Below are positions 16,880-26,076 of a stretch of 48,142 bases of DNA, piece by piece. Origin of the DNA: RGIG7213 sp045544195 (GTDB taxonomy: Bacteria; Bacillota; Clostridia; Oscillospirales; CAG-272); the NCBI GenBank assembly GCA_045544195.1, contig JAZPYO010000018.1:1-48142 (forward strand), read 5' to 3'. Each line of letters starts with the position of its first letter. Position 1 is the stretch's first letter. Position numbers and translations under genes: made by a program. Under the pieces are notes generated by a model. The model saw nothing but the letters and a program-made list of their open reading frames with translations. It was not told the DNA's origin and did not search any database.

Positions 16880-17627
16880 AACGCATATTTTTCGTCTTTT
16901 TCGACGGCACCTTTCCTACGGTAAAAAGAGAAGTGGAATTAGCCCCTGCATTATGTAAAAGCGAAGCTAAGCACAAGGCTGTGCAGCCCGTTGTGACGAC
17001 ATCATCTATCAGTATTACGTCCTTTCCCATAACGAGCTTTCCGCATTCCTCTTTGTTTTTAATATAGAACGAGCTGAAAGCGTTCACAAGTCGGGATCTG
17101 AAGTCAAGCTTCTTTTGTGCGCTCACGCCTTTATTTTCAAAGATATGATATACCTTTATCCCCGTTATCTTACCAACACGCATAGCCAAAAGTCTTGCGT
17201 GGTCAAAGCCGAAGCGTGTACGTCCCTCGTATGAACGCTTCGGATATACTATAACGCAGTTATCAAAATGAATACCGTTTTTCAGAAAAATGTTCTCAGC
17301 TATCTGCATTGCAAAAAAATCAGCAAGGCGGTAGCTTCTTTTTCTTTTGAAGGTATAGATGAGCTTTTTTGATATATCCGAATCGAACTCTATACATGAT
17401 GCGCTGTACGCTATAAGACCGCTTCTCATATCATTACTCATACATCTGCACATCGTTACCTGCCGTCCGCAAACAGAGCAAGGTGTATGCTTTTGTGTAT
17501 TCCATTCATTCTGGCATTCAGAACACAGAGCATAGCCTTTTCGTTCGCCATCAAGCAATTCACCGCAGGCAAAGCATCGCTTTGGTATTACAGACGATAT
17601 TACATAATCCAATGTCTTATTTATCAT
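16878..17627 (-). CDS. comF: ComF-family phosphoribosyltransferase-like protein
   Basis: 249 aa. The N-terminus has paired zinc-ribbon cysteines (CFAC, CSEC, CSVC, CRC). The C-terminal phosphoribosyltransferase domain carries VILIDDVVTTGCT (~210-222), the PRPP loop. ComF proteins are needed for the DNA-import step of natural transformation in several Firmicutes, and the zinc and PRPP motifs are complete here. Its ATG overlaps the end of the recD2 gene by 11 nt, so the two are co-translated. Pairing a transformation protein with a RecD2 helicase is a common clostridial arrangement. Confidence 0.88.
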   Translation of the reverse strand: MINKTLDYVISSVIPKRCFACGELLDGERKGYALCSECQNEWNTQKHTPCSVCGRQVTMCRCMSNDMRSGLIAYSASCIEFDSDISKKLIYTFKRKRSYRLADFFAMQIAENIFLKNGIHFDNCVIVYPKRSYEGRTRFGFDHARLLAMRVGKITGIKVYHIFENKGVSAQKKLDFRSRLVNAFSSFYIKNKEECGKLVMGKDVILIDDVVTTGCTALCLASLLHNAGANSTSLFTVGKVPSKKTKNMR

Positions 17628-19830
17628 ATACCGACAACAATTCCTTTAAAGCTGTATATCTCAGCATCTGTCTATTATTATCGACCATCCGCCTTATTAC
17701 CTCCTCGTCTCCGACGAGTATCACCATCTTCTGTGCGCGTGTTACGGCGGTATACAGCAGATTTCTTGTAAGCAATCGACTGGAATAGCTGTATATCGGT
17801 ATGATCACGACAGGATATTCACTGCCCTGGCTTTTATGAACAGTAATAGCATACCCAAGCTCGACCTCGTCCATTATGGTAAAATCGTACGTCGCTATAC
17901 GGTCATCAAAGTTTATGGTTACAGTTTCCGCGGAGGGATTTATCTGGATTATAGTGCCTATATCGCCGTTGAATATTCCGATACCGTCCCTGTCATCCTT
18001 GTGCCATTCTATATTGTAATCGTTTTTGATCTGCATGACCTTATCGCCTTCACGGTATGTAATGTGACGTATTTTCTTTTCCTTTTTGTCAGGCGACGGA
18101 GGATTGAGAACATTCTGAAGCGTTTCGTTTAACAGCTCAGTTCCCGAATTTCCTTTTCTTGACGGTGTTATGACCTGGATCTTCGGAACAATATCAGCTC
18201 CGTAAGCCTTTGGCAGCCGTTTTTTGCAAAGCAATGCCACAGTTTGCGCAGTTTCCTCATCGCTTTGACGCGGAATAAAGAAAAAATCGTTTGTTTTCGT
18301 TTCAAGATCAGGATATTTGCCGTTGTTTATTGCGTGTGCGTTTGTAATTATAAGACTCATTTCAGCTTGACGGAATATCTCTGTAAGCTGTACTGTATTA
18401 AATCTGTCCGATGCTATAATATCCTTCAGAACGTTACCTGCGCCAACCGAAGGGAGCTGGTCGAAATCTCCTATAAGAATGAGCTTTGCACCCGGCTTTA
18501 CTGCCTTAAGAAGTGCCTTGCACAGCAAAACATCGATCATTGACGCTTCATCGACGATGATAACATTTTCATCAAGAAGATTGTTTTCACAGCGAATGAA
18601 CTTTGGCTCAAGTCCGTCGTTATACTCCATTTCGAGCAAGCGGTGTATCGTTTTTGCCTCGCAGCCTGTTGCCTCAGACATTCTCTTTGCGGCTCTTCCT
18701 GTCGGAGCGGCAAGGGCTATTTTATATCCAATACGCTCAAATATCTGTATTGCAGCCTTGATAACGGTCGTTTTACCCGTACCGGGACCGCCTGTAAGAA
18801 CCATAACGGAGCTTGTTACAGCAAGACATATTGCCTCGCGCTGCATCGGTGCGTACTTTATACCCTCGGTTATCTGGATAGAATCTAATGTTCGGTTTAT
18901 ATCGTTTATGGGAAAGGACATATTTTTGTCCTCAAGGAGCTTCAGCTTTTCGCAAATATATTCCTCCGCCTCATAAAACTTTTTTAAAAATACGCATTTT
19001 CTTCCAGCTATACGTTTTTTATATATTTCCTTGCCTTTTACAAGCTCATCCAAAATATCCTCAAGCGGCTCCTTGTCGATATGTACGAGCTGCTCTGCTG
19101 CCGCAAGGAGCTTTTCTTCGGGAACGTACGTATGACCGTTCTGATTTGCATTATGAAGCAGAATGTATTTGAGGGCGGCACAAACTCTGTGCTGATCGTC
19201 CTTTTTCATTCCCTGATTTTTAGCAATTTTATCACAATCGGCAAAGGTAATGCCGTATATTTCATCACACAGAACATAGGGATTTTGCTTTATCACATTT
19301 ACGGCAGAGCCTCCCCAACGCTTGTATATTCTGACTGCTGTTGACGGAGAAAAGTATTCGCTGCAAAACGCCATCACCGTTCTTATGCCGAACTGACGCT
19401 TGAAATCCTCGCTTATCTGCTCTGCCCTGGATTCAGATATGCCCTTTATATCAGTCAGCCATTCGGGGTGATTTTCAATAATATCAAATGTTTCCGTTCC
19501 AAACCTGTCAACTATCTTCCGCGCCATCGCCGCGCCTATTCCCTTGATAGACCGTGAGGAAAGGTATTTAAGTATCGTGCCCTCGGTGGACGGCAGCTCC
19601 TTTTCGTAAAACTCGACCTTGAACTGTCTGCCGAACTGAGGGTGAACAGAAAAATTGCCGTATGCTTTAACGGTTTCGCCTTCTGCAATATAAGGCATAA
19701 TTCCGACGATCGTGAGAAATTCCGCTTCTGCCACGGATATTTCCGCAACGCTGTAGCCGTTTTCCGTATTCTGATATATGACACTTTCCACAGTGCCTTC
19801 GACTATCTCCATATTTTCTGCATTTTGCAA
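17617..19830 (-). CDS. recD2: RecD2-type ATP-dependent DNA helicase
   Basis: 737 aa from a TTG at 19830-19828, chosen because AAAGGAGG lies 9 nt upstream. The ATG at 19860 precedes that ribosome site, and the ATG at 19812 is too far from it. The N-terminal OB-like and helix-hairpin-helix region (KGIGAAMARKIVDRFG, KGISESRAEQI) is followed by superfamily 1B helicase motifs: Walker A GGPGTGKTTVIKA, DEAS Walker B, QLTEIFRQ, and GYAITVHKSQGSEYP near the C-terminus. RecD2 acts outside RecBCD as a 5'-3' helicase in repair and replication-fork restart. It is followed directly by comF. Confidence 0.9.
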   Translation of the reverse strand: MQNAENMEIVEGTVESVIYQNTENGYSVAEISVAEAEFLTIVGIMPYIAEGETVKAYGNFSVHPQFGRQFKVEFYEKELPSTEGTILKYLSSRSIKGIGAAMARKIVDRFGTETFDIIENHPEWLTDIKGISESRAEQISEDFKRQFGIRTVMAFCSEYFSPSTAVRIYKRWGGSAVNVIKQNPYVLCDEIYGITFADCDKIAKNQGMKKDDQHRVCAALKYILLHNANQNGHTYVPEEKLLAAAEQLVHIDKEPLEDILDELVKGKEIYKKRIAGRKCVFLKKFYEAEEYICEKLKLLEDKNMSFPINDINRTLDSIQITEGIKYAPMQREAICLAVTSSVMVLTGGPGTGKTTVIKAAIQIFERIGYKIALAAPTGRAAKRMSEATGCEAKTIHRLLEMEYNDGLEPKFIRCENNLLDENVIIVDEASMIDVLLCKALLKAVKPGAKLILIGDFDQLPSVGAGNVLKDIIASDRFNTVQLTEIFRQAEMSLIITNAHAINNGKYPDLETKTNDFFFIPRQSDEETAQTVALLCKKRLPKAYGADIVPKIQVITPSRKGNSGTELLNETLQNVLNPPSPDKKEKKIRHITYREGDKVMQIKNDYNIEWHKDDRDGIGIFNGDIGTIIQINPSAETVTINFDDRIATYDFTIMDEVELGYAITVHKSQGSEYPVVIIPIYSYSSRLLTRNLLYTAVTRAQKMVILVGDEEVIRRMVDNNRQMLRYTALKELLSVYDK

Positions 19831-19936
19831 CTCTGCCCTTCCTCCTTTCACCGATAACATTCAACAGCTCTGTGCAAGCACAAAACAAGCCGTAAACACA
19901 CAGCGCGCAAAATATAATATTGCATATAACAGAACA

Positions 19937-19984
19937 GAACATATATCTACTCCAAAATCAAGATTTTGTTATCAATATATGTTC
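19937..19984 (-). other. Stem-loop downstream of metK (possible terminator or processing structure)
   Basis: The perfect outer stem GAACATATAT (19937-19946) with ATATATGTTC (19975-19984) encloses an inner CAAAATC/GATTTTG stem. There is no T-tract on either side, so termination is uncertain. Confidence 0.4.
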
Positions 19985-19999
19985 GTGTTTTACATTAAG

Positions 20000-21175
20000 T
20001 TAAATTAAATTTTTAAGCACTTGGGCAAGGTCTCTTTCTTCCCACGGAGCATTAATATCTTCTCTGCCCATATGACCGTAAGCTGCAAGCGGCGAATATA
20101 TCGGTCTGCGAAGATCGAATTTTTTAATTATCGCTGCAGGTCGGAAGTCAAACGACTGCATTACCGCTGAATATATTTTTTCACGGTCTGTCTTCTCCGT
20201 GCCGAATGTCTCAATAAGAACAGACAAGGGCTTAGCCACGCCTATAGCGTATGCTATCTGCACCTCGCATTTATCGCAAAGACCTGCCGCAACGATATTT
20301 TTCGCAACATATCTTGCCGCATAAGCCGCGCTTCTGTCAACCTTTGTCGGATCCTTTCCGGAGAATGCACCGCCACCGTGGCGTGAATATCCGCCGTATG
20401 TATCAACGATTATCTTTCTGCCTGTAAGTCCGCTGTCACCCTGGGGACCGCCTATTACAAATCTGCCTGTGGGATTTACATATATTTTGGTTTCGCTATC
20501 CATAAGCTGTTCGGGAATAACAGGAGAAATTACGTTTGCGATTATATCGTTTTTGATCTGTTCAACAGTTACGTTCTCATCGTGCTGAGATGAAACAACG
20601 ATAGAATCTATTCTGATCGGCTTACCGTCCTCATATTCAACAGTAACCTGAGTTTTTCCGTCAGGACGAAGATAATCGAGCGTACCGTTTTTGCGAACAT
20701 CTGTCAGTTTTTTTGCCAATTTGTGAGCAAGAGATATAGGAAGCGGCATAAGCTCAGGTGTCTCGTTGCAGGCAAAGCCGAATACCATACCCTGATCGCC
20801 CGCACCTGTATCAAGTCCGTCGGTCATTTCGCCCTGCTTTGCTTCATACGCCTTATCAACGCCCAAAGCAATATCCGCAGACTGCTCGTGAATACAGTTT
20901 ATAACGGCACACGTATCGCAGTCAAAGCCGTATTTAGCTCTTGTGTAGCCGATCTGTCTTATTTTTTCTCTTGCGATGCTTTGTATATCGATCACCGCCT
21001 TTGTGGTGATCTCTCCCATAACAAGAAGCATTCCCGTTGTCGTAGAGCATTCACACGCAACACGTGATTCGGGATCAATTGCAAGAATAGCATCAAGGAC
21101 AGCGTCAGATACGCCGTCGCACAGTTTATCGGGATGTCCTTCGGTTACAGATTCTGATGTAAAAAATTCTCTCAT
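20000..21175 (-). CDS. metK: S-adenosylmethionine synthase
   Basis: 391 aa, full length. It makes SAM from methionine and ATP. Signatures visible are SVTEGHPDKLCDGVSDA (N-terminal), the first SAM-synthetase signature GAGDQGMVFGFA (~125), and the second, HGGGAFSGKDPTKVDRSA (~265), with catalytic Lys and Asp residues. No S-box or other SAM riboswitch is recognisable in the 41 bp upstream. It probably shares a transcript with the small exporter gene just before it, because only 41 bp separate them and no terminator is visible. Confidence 0.95.
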   Translation of the reverse strand: MREFFTSESVTEGHPDKLCDGVSDAVLDAILAIDPESRVACECSTTTGMLLVMGEITTKAVIDIQSIAREKIRQIGYTRAKYGFDCDTCAVINCIHEQSADIALGVDKAYEAKQGEMTDGLDTGAGDQGMVFGFACNETPELMPLPISLAHKLAKKLTDVRKNGTLDYLRPDGKTQVTVEYEDGKPIRIDSIVVSSQHDENVTVEQIKNDIIANVISPVIPEQLMDSETKIYVNPTGRFVIGGPQGDSGLTGRKIIVDTYGGYSRHGGGAFSGKDPTKVDRSAAYAARYVAKNIVAAGLCDKCEVQIAYAIGVAKPLSVLIETFGTEKTDREKIYSAVMQSFDFRPAAIIKKFDLRRPIYSPLAAYGHMGREDINAPWEERDLAQVLKNLI

Positions 21176-21216
21176 TTTATATATCCAAGCCTTTGAATTT
21201 TATTTATATATATTTC

Positions 21217-21705
21217 TTAATTCATCTTGTCGCCCAGCATCCAGCTCAAAAATGACAACGGGCCGGTGCATATAAGCGTAACGATCGCCCCTGCGATCAA
21301 TATTCCCAAAAGACAGGAAAGGAGCGCCCTTTTAGGTTTCATTCCGGTCAACGCCGCAACTAAAGTACCGGTCCAGGCACCCGTCATCGGCAAGGGAATA
21401 CCAACAAAAAGCATAAGACCAAAAAAGCCGTATCGATTGACCTTATCTGCGTTTTTAGCAGCCTTTCTTTCCAAAAAAAGACCGAATTTTGCAAAATGCT
21501 TTGTCGTCTTGCTCCAATCAATTATACGTTCGATAAAAAAAAGAACGAACGGAACGGGCAAAAAGTTGCCTATACAACATAAGATATAGCACAACAGCCA
21601 GTTGAAATCATATAATAGTATTCCGAGCGGAATCGCACCTCGCAATTCGGAAACAGGAACCATCGACAGTCCGAATACGGATAAATATTTCAAAAAAACA
21701 GACAC
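21217..21705 (-). CDS. Small multidrug-export-type membrane protein (COG2426 family)
   Basis: 162 aa from a GTG at 21705, which has GAGG 5 nt upstream. The longer frame to a TTG at 21735 is impossible if the strong promoter is used, because that TTG overlaps its -10 box. Four or so membrane segments. Family hallmarks are SELRGAIPLGI near the N-terminus and GIPLPMTGAWTGTLVAALTGM in the centre. The family name 'small multidrug export' rests on thin experimental evidence, and its fold recalls DedA-like proteins with re-entrant Pro/Gly loops. The substrate is unknown. It is followed closely by metK on the same strand. Confidence 0.78.
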   Translation of the reverse strand: MSVFLKYLSVFGLSMVPVSELRGAIPLGILLYDFNWLLCYILCCIGNFLPVPFVLFFIERIIDWSKTTKHFAKFGLFLERKAAKNADKVNRYGFFGLMLFVGIPLPMTGAWTGTLVAALTGMKPKRALLSCLLGILIAGAIVTLICTGPLSFLSWMLGDKMN

Positions 21706-21734
21706 AACTACCTCATAAAAGTGTATTTCAATCA

Positions 21735-21763
21735 ATTATAAATTATATACGATGTATTTGCAA
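21735..21763 (-). promoter_or_regulatory. Promoter of the small exporter-metK unit
   Basis: Minus-strand TTGCAA (21763-21758), 17-bp spacer, TATAAT (21740-21735). It fixes the downstream start codon as the GTG at 21705. Confidence 0.75.
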
Positions 21764-21799
21764 TATATTTTTTGTAAATTATTTGAAGATATACACGAA

Positions 21800-21840
21800 A
21801 AAATATATTCGCACGGAGATTTAAGATCCAACGTGCGAAT
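21800..21840 (-). terminator. Terminator of ribU
   Basis: ATTCGCAC (21807-21814) pairs with GTGCGAAT (21833-21840), followed on the minus strand by a T-rich tract. It lies 22 bp after the ribU stop codon. Confidence 0.75.
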
Positions 21841-21862
21841 TATTATATATTTTACAAGCGTT

Positions 21863-22465
21863 TTATGTCTTTGATATTTCAAATTTAGACAGGAAAGGGC
21901 GTAAGGCTTTAAAAAGCGCAGCGGCAATTACCAAGCAAACCATACACTTTACAAAATTGAACGGAAGATTGAACATCAAAAGTGCATCCCAGAGTGAATC
22001 GACCGCGGGATTAAGCTCCATATAAGCATTCAGTATCGCTTCAAGCGGCATAAATTTCATATAAACGGGATATGTAACGTAGTAATTTATCGGAACGCTT
22101 ACAAGTGCCATAACAGCAGAACCGACCGTACCAGAAATTATCAGATCGAGTTTTTTGCCCTTGAGGGCTCTGAAAAGATATCCTGTTGAAAGTGTAAAAG
22201 CGGCACCCAAAAGAAAATTTGCAACCTCGCCTATGCATCCCGTTGTAGTAAACGGTAAATGCACAAGATTTTTGATAAGGCAGACTGCAACGCCCGACCA
22301 CGGAGAAATTGCAACTGCGGCAAAAATGCCCGGCAGCTCAGAGAAATCAAACTTAATGAATGCAGGTATGAACGGCGTTGAAAACTCAAACATCATCAAA
22401 ACCGATGCAAGAGCCGCAAGCATCGCCGTTGTCGTCAATTTTAAAATTTCACTTCTATTTTTCAT
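21863..22465 (-). CDS. ribU: ECF transporter S component for riboflavin (RibU)
   Basis: 200 aa from ATG 22465, which has AAAGGG upstream. The longer frame to 22594 runs back through the riboswitch terminator and is rejected. Five to six membrane segments. RibU-type features are FEFSTPFIPAFIKFDFSELPGIFAAVAISP near residues 25-55, and KNLVHLPFTTTGCIGE just after. It binds riboflavin and uses the shared EcfT/EcfA energising module, encoded elsewhere. Control by an FMN riboswitch directly upstream supports the substrate. Confidence 0.9.
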   Translation of the reverse strand: MKNRSEILKLTTTAMLAALASVLMMFEFSTPFIPAFIKFDFSELPGIFAAVAISPWSGVAVCLIKNLVHLPFTTTGCIGEVANFLLGAAFTLSTGYLFRALKGKKLDLIISGTVGSAVMALVSVPINYYVTYPVYMKFMPLEAILNAYMELNPAVDSLWDALLMFNLPFNFVKCMVCLVIAAALFKALRPFLSKFEISKT

Positions 22466-22510
22466 ACAAACAAATTCCCTTTCTTCGGGGAAAATACGGT
22501 ATAAATAAAC

Positions 22511-22537
22511 GCCCCCCGACAAATATATGTCGGGGGG
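22511..22537 (-). terminator. Riboswitch-controlled terminator in the ribU leader
   Basis: A G/C-rich perfect stem CCCCCCGACA with TGTCGGGGGG, followed on the minus strand by GCGTTTATTT. It lies between the FMN aptamer and ribU, so bound FMN is expected to favour termination. Confidence 0.8.
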
Positions 22538-22594
22538 TACGCTTGTGTCACAGTATAATGCCAAAACGGCATAACTATACAAGGACAGGTACAT

Positions 22595-22726
22595 TATCTT
22601 CTACCATCCGGACTTTACCGTCGGCACAGGAATTTCACCTGTTCGGCACACAGATATCTGAGTGTTGGCGGGCTTTACCGCCGGTTTGGAATTTCACCTG
22701 ATGCATTTCTGCATCCCCCGAAAATA
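22595..22726 (-). promoter_or_regulatory. FMN riboswitch (RFN element)
   Basis: On the minus strand the conserved RFN blocks appear in order: CAGGTGAAATTCC, CCGGCGGTAAAGCCCGC, AGGTGAAATTCCTG, CCGACGGTAAAGTCCGGATGG and AGAAGATA. The closing P1 helix pairs 22726-22720 with 22601-22595. It senses FMN and controls ribU through the hairpin downstream. Its 5' edge is only 23 bp from the tuf stop codon. Confidence 0.95.
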
Positions 22727-22749
22727 ACCGTACTATATTATTTTTTAGC

Positions 22750-23955
22750 TTACGCGATGATCTCGGAAACGACGCCGGAACCAACTGTTCTACCACCCTC
22801 ACGGATAGCGAAACGAAGACCCTTTTCAATAGCGATAGGTGTGATAAGCTCAACTGTCATATCAACGTTATCGCCGGGGCGGCACATTTCAACATCAGCG
22901 GGAAGACCGATAACGCCTGTAACGTCAGTTGTTCTGAAGTAGAACTGAGGTCTGTAACCGGGGAAGAAGGGCTTTTGACGGCCGCCTTCCTTTTCGGTAA
23001 GAACGTAAACCTGACCTACAAACTTTGTGTGAGGCTGAATGGAGCCGGGCTTACAAATAACCTGACCTCTTTCGATCTCGTTCTTCTGGATACCACGGAG
23101 AAGAAGACCGATGTTATCACCTGCCTGAGCAGAGTCAAGAAGCTTTCTGAACATTTCAACGCCTGTTACAACCGTCTGTCTCTTCTCATCGGAAAGACCA
23201 ACGATCTCAACTGTGTCGGACATGCTTACGATACCTCTTTCAACTCTACCTGTAGCAACAGTACCACGACCTGTGATGGAGAAAACGTCCTCAACAGGCA
23301 TAAGGAAGGGCATGTCAGACATTCTGTCAGGTGTAGGAATGAAGGAGTCAACTTCGTTCATAAGCTCGAAGATAGGAGCATATACAGGATCGTTTACATC
23401 TGTTGATGTGGACTCAAGAGCATCTCTTGCAGAACCTCTGATGATAGGTGTATCGTCGCCGGGGAAATCGTACTCGTTAAGGAGCTCACGGATTTCCATT
23501 TCAACGAGGTCAAGAAGCTCAGGGTCGTCAACGAGGTCGCACTTGTTCATGAATACAACGATTGCAGGAACGCCAACCTGACGAGCGAGAAGGATGTGCT
23601 CACGTGTCTGCTGCATAGGACCGTCAGTACCTGCAACAACGAGGATAGCACCGTCCATCTGAGCTGCACCTGTGATCATGTTCTTAACATAGTCAGCGTG
23701 GCCGGGGCAGTCAACGTGTGCGTAGTGACGAGTTTCGGTTTCATACTCAACGTGTCTTGTGTTGATTGTGATACCTCTTGCTCTTTCTTCGGGAGCATTA
23801 TCGATCTGGTCATAAGCCATGAACTCGATGTTGCCGTTACTCAAAGAAAGTGTCTTTGTGATAGCAGCGGTAAGTGTTGTTTTGCCATGGTCAACGTGGC
23901 CTATTGTACCAATGTTAACATGGTCTTTTGTTCTGTCAAACTTTTGCTTTGCCAT
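22750..23955 (-). CDS. tuf: Elongation factor Tu
   Basis: 401 aa. GTPase that delivers aminoacyl-tRNA to the ribosome. G-domain motifs are GHVDHGKTTL (G1), RGITI (G2), DCPGHADYVKNMI (G3), NKCD (G4) and GSA (G5). Domains II and III are complete to the typical SGVVSEI end. AGGAGG lies before the ATG. It is the last gene of the rpsL-rpsG-fusA-tuf operon. No independent terminator separates it from the FMN riboswitch 23 bp downstream. Confidence 0.97.
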   Translation of the reverse strand: MAKQKFDRTKDHVNIGTIGHVDHGKTTLTAAITKTLSLSNGNIEFMAYDQIDNAPEERARGITINTRHVEYETETRHYAHVDCPGHADYVKNMITGAAQMDGAILVVAGTDGPMQQTREHILLARQVGVPAIVVFMNKCDLVDDPELLDLVEMEIRELLNEYDFPGDDTPIIRGSARDALESTSTDVNDPVYAPIFELMNEVDSFIPTPDRMSDMPFLMPVEDVFSITGRGTVATGRVERGIVSMSDTVEIVGLSDEKRQTVVTGVEMFRKLLDSAQAGDNIGLLLRGIQKNEIERGQVICKPGSIQPHTKFVGQVYVLTEKEGGRQKPFFPGYRPQFYFRTTDVTGVIGLPADVEMCRPGDNVDMTVELITPIAIEKGLRFAIREGGRTVGSGVVSEIIA

Positions 23956-23986
23956 TGGTTTTTCCTCCTAAACCTTTAAATATTTT

Positions 23987-26065
23987 TTATTTTAATTTGC
24001 CGGAAACGATTGCTTCCTGAATGCTCTTAGGAACTTCAGCAAAGTGGCTGGGCTCCATAGAGTACATACCTCTACCCTGTGTTCTGGAACGCAATTCTGT
24101 TGCATAACCGAACATTTCCGCAAGGGGTACCATTGCGGTAACCTGTGATGCACCTGTCATATTTTCCATAGACTGAATTGCACCGCGGCGGGAGTTAAGG
24201 TCACCGATAACGTCGCCGAGATAATCATCGGGAGTTACAACAACGACCTTCATTATAGGCTCTGTAAGAACGGGGTCTGCCTTGCGCATACCTTCCTTGA
24301 ACGCCATAGAACCTGCGATCTTGAACGCCATTTCAGACGAGTCAACTTCGTGGTAAGAACCGCCGTTAAGCGTGATCTTAACGTCAACAACGTCATATCC
24401 TGCCAGGATACCTGACTGCATAGCGCTCTGGATACCTGCATCGATAGCGGGGATATATTCCTTCGGAACTTCGCCTCCGACTACCTTGCTCTCGAATGAA
24501 TAGCCTGCACCGGGCTCGTTGGGCTCCATAGTGATCTTTACGTGACCGTACTGACCCTTACCACCGGACTGACGGGCATACTTCATATCAACATCAGCAG
24601 ATTTTCTGATCGTTTCCTTATAAGAAACCTGAGGTTTACCGATATTTGCCTCAACCTTAAATTCACGGAGCAATCTGTCTACGATGATCTCAAGGTGAAG
24701 CTCACCCATACCTGCGATGATCGTCTGAGCTGTATCTTCATCGGTGTAGGTGCGGAATGTGGGGTCTTCCTCTGCCAATTTAGCAAGGGCGATACCCATC
24801 TTTTCCTGACCTGCCTTTGTCTTGGGCTCGATCGCAACGCGGATAACGGGTTCAGGGAATTCCATAGATTCAAGGATAACAGGATTGTTTTCATCGCAAA
24901 GCGTGTCACCTGTTGTTGTACCCTTAACGCCTACAACAGCGGCAATATCGCCGGAGTAGCAAGCATCTATGTCTTTACGCTCATTAGCGTGCATCTGCAG
25001 AATTCTGCCGAAACGCTCACGAACGTTCTTTGTTGAGTTATAGACCGTTGTACCTGCTTCAACCTTACCGGAGTAAACACGGAAGAAGCAAAGCTTACCT
25101 ACGAACGGGTCGGTCATAATCTTGAACGCGAGGGCTGAGAAAGGTGCATTATCATCAGCAGGTCTTTCTGTTTCCTCTTCCGTCTTGGGATTAACACCCT
25201 TAATAGCGGGAATGTCTACCGGAGACGGCATATAATCAATTACCGCATCAAGCAGCTTCTGAACACCCTTGTTTTTGAAGGATGTACCGCAGCATACGGG
25301 AACTATCTGGTTAGCGATCGTTGCTTTACGCAAAGCAGCCTTCAGCTCTTCGATGGATATTTCCTCGCCCTCGCAGTATTTTTCAAAAAGCTCCTCGTCG
25401 GTCTCGCAGATCTTTTCTACCATTTCTGATCTCGCTTCCTGTGCCTGTTCAAGCATATCAGCGGGAATTGCAGCAACAGTTACCTGTTTGCCCTGGTCAT
25501 CGGTAGAGTTGATATCTGCAACCATTTCCATAAGGTCGATAATGCCTATAAAGGTATCCTCACGGCCTATGGGAAGCTGTATCGGCACAGCGTTTGCATG
25601 CAGACGATCGTGCATCATCTTTACAACTCTGTAGAAATCAGCGCCCATGATGTCCATCTTGTTGACGTAAGCCATACGGGGTACCTTGTACTTGTCTGCC
25701 TGACGCCAAACTGTTTCAGACTGGGGTTCAACACCGCCCTTAGCACAGAATACTGTAACAGAACCATCAAGTACACGGAGCGAACGCTCAACCTCAACAG
25801 TAAAGTCAACGTGGCCGGGGGTATCAATGATATTTATACGGTTGCCCTTCCAGAAGCAAGTCGTAGCAGCAGAGGTTATAGTAATACCTCTTTCCTGTTC
25901 CTGCTCCATCCAGTCCATGGTTGCGGAGCCATCGTGAGTTTCACCGATTTTATGTGTACGGCCGGTGTAAAACAGAATACGTTCAGTAGTAGTTGTTTTG
26001 CCGGCGTCTATGTGAGCCATTATACCGATATTACGGGTTAGCTCAAGCGGATATTCTCTTGCCAT
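23987..26065 (-). CDS. fusA: Elongation factor G
   Basis: 692 aa, full length. GTPase driving translocation. G1 AHIDAGKTTTTERIL, G2 RGITI, G3 DTPGHVDFTVEVERSLR, G4 NKMD. Domains II-V follow, ending with the conserved GRGMYSMEPSHFAEVP region. It lies 11 bp after rpsG and 31 bp before tuf in the classical str-operon order. Nothing suggests a fusidic-acid-resistance paralogue. Confidence 0.97.
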   Translation of the reverse strand: MAREYPLELTRNIGIMAHIDAGKTTTTERILFYTGRTHKIGETHDGSATMDWMEQEQERGITITSAATTCFWKGNRINIIDTPGHVDFTVEVERSLRVLDGSVTVFCAKGGVEPQSETVWRQADKYKVPRMAYVNKMDIMGADFYRVVKMMHDRLHANAVPIQLPIGREDTFIGIIDLMEMVADINSTDDQGKQVTVAAIPADMLEQAQEARSEMVEKICETDEELFEKYCEGEEISIEELKAALRKATIANQIVPVCCGTSFKNKGVQKLLDAVIDYMPSPVDIPAIKGVNPKTEEETERPADDNAPFSALAFKIMTDPFVGKLCFFRVYSGKVEAGTTVYNSTKNVRERFGRILQMHANERKDIDACYSGDIAAVVGVKGTTTGDTLCDENNPVILESMEFPEPVIRVAIEPKTKAGQEKMGIALAKLAEEDPTFRTYTDEDTAQTIIAGMGELHLEIIVDRLLREFKVEANIGKPQVSYKETIRKSADVDMKYARQSGGKGQYGHVKITMEPNEPGAGYSFESKVVGGEVPKEYIPAIDAGIQSAMQSGILAGYDVVDVKITLNGGSYHEVDSSEMAFKIAGSMAFKEGMRKADPVLTEPIMKVVVVTPDDYLGDVIGDLNSRRGAIQSMENMTGASQVTAMVPLAEMFGYATELRSRTQGRGMYSMEPSHFAEVPKSIQEAIVSGKLK

Positions 26066-26076
26066 TTAAAAACTCC

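Noticed and set aside
21176..21216. SAM riboswitch upstream of metK
   Set aside because: The 41-bp gap is too short and shows none of the S-box consensus.
24542..25036. 164-codon open frame on the plus strand inside fusA
   Set aside because: Shadow of fusA codon use, with no start signal and no family resemblance.
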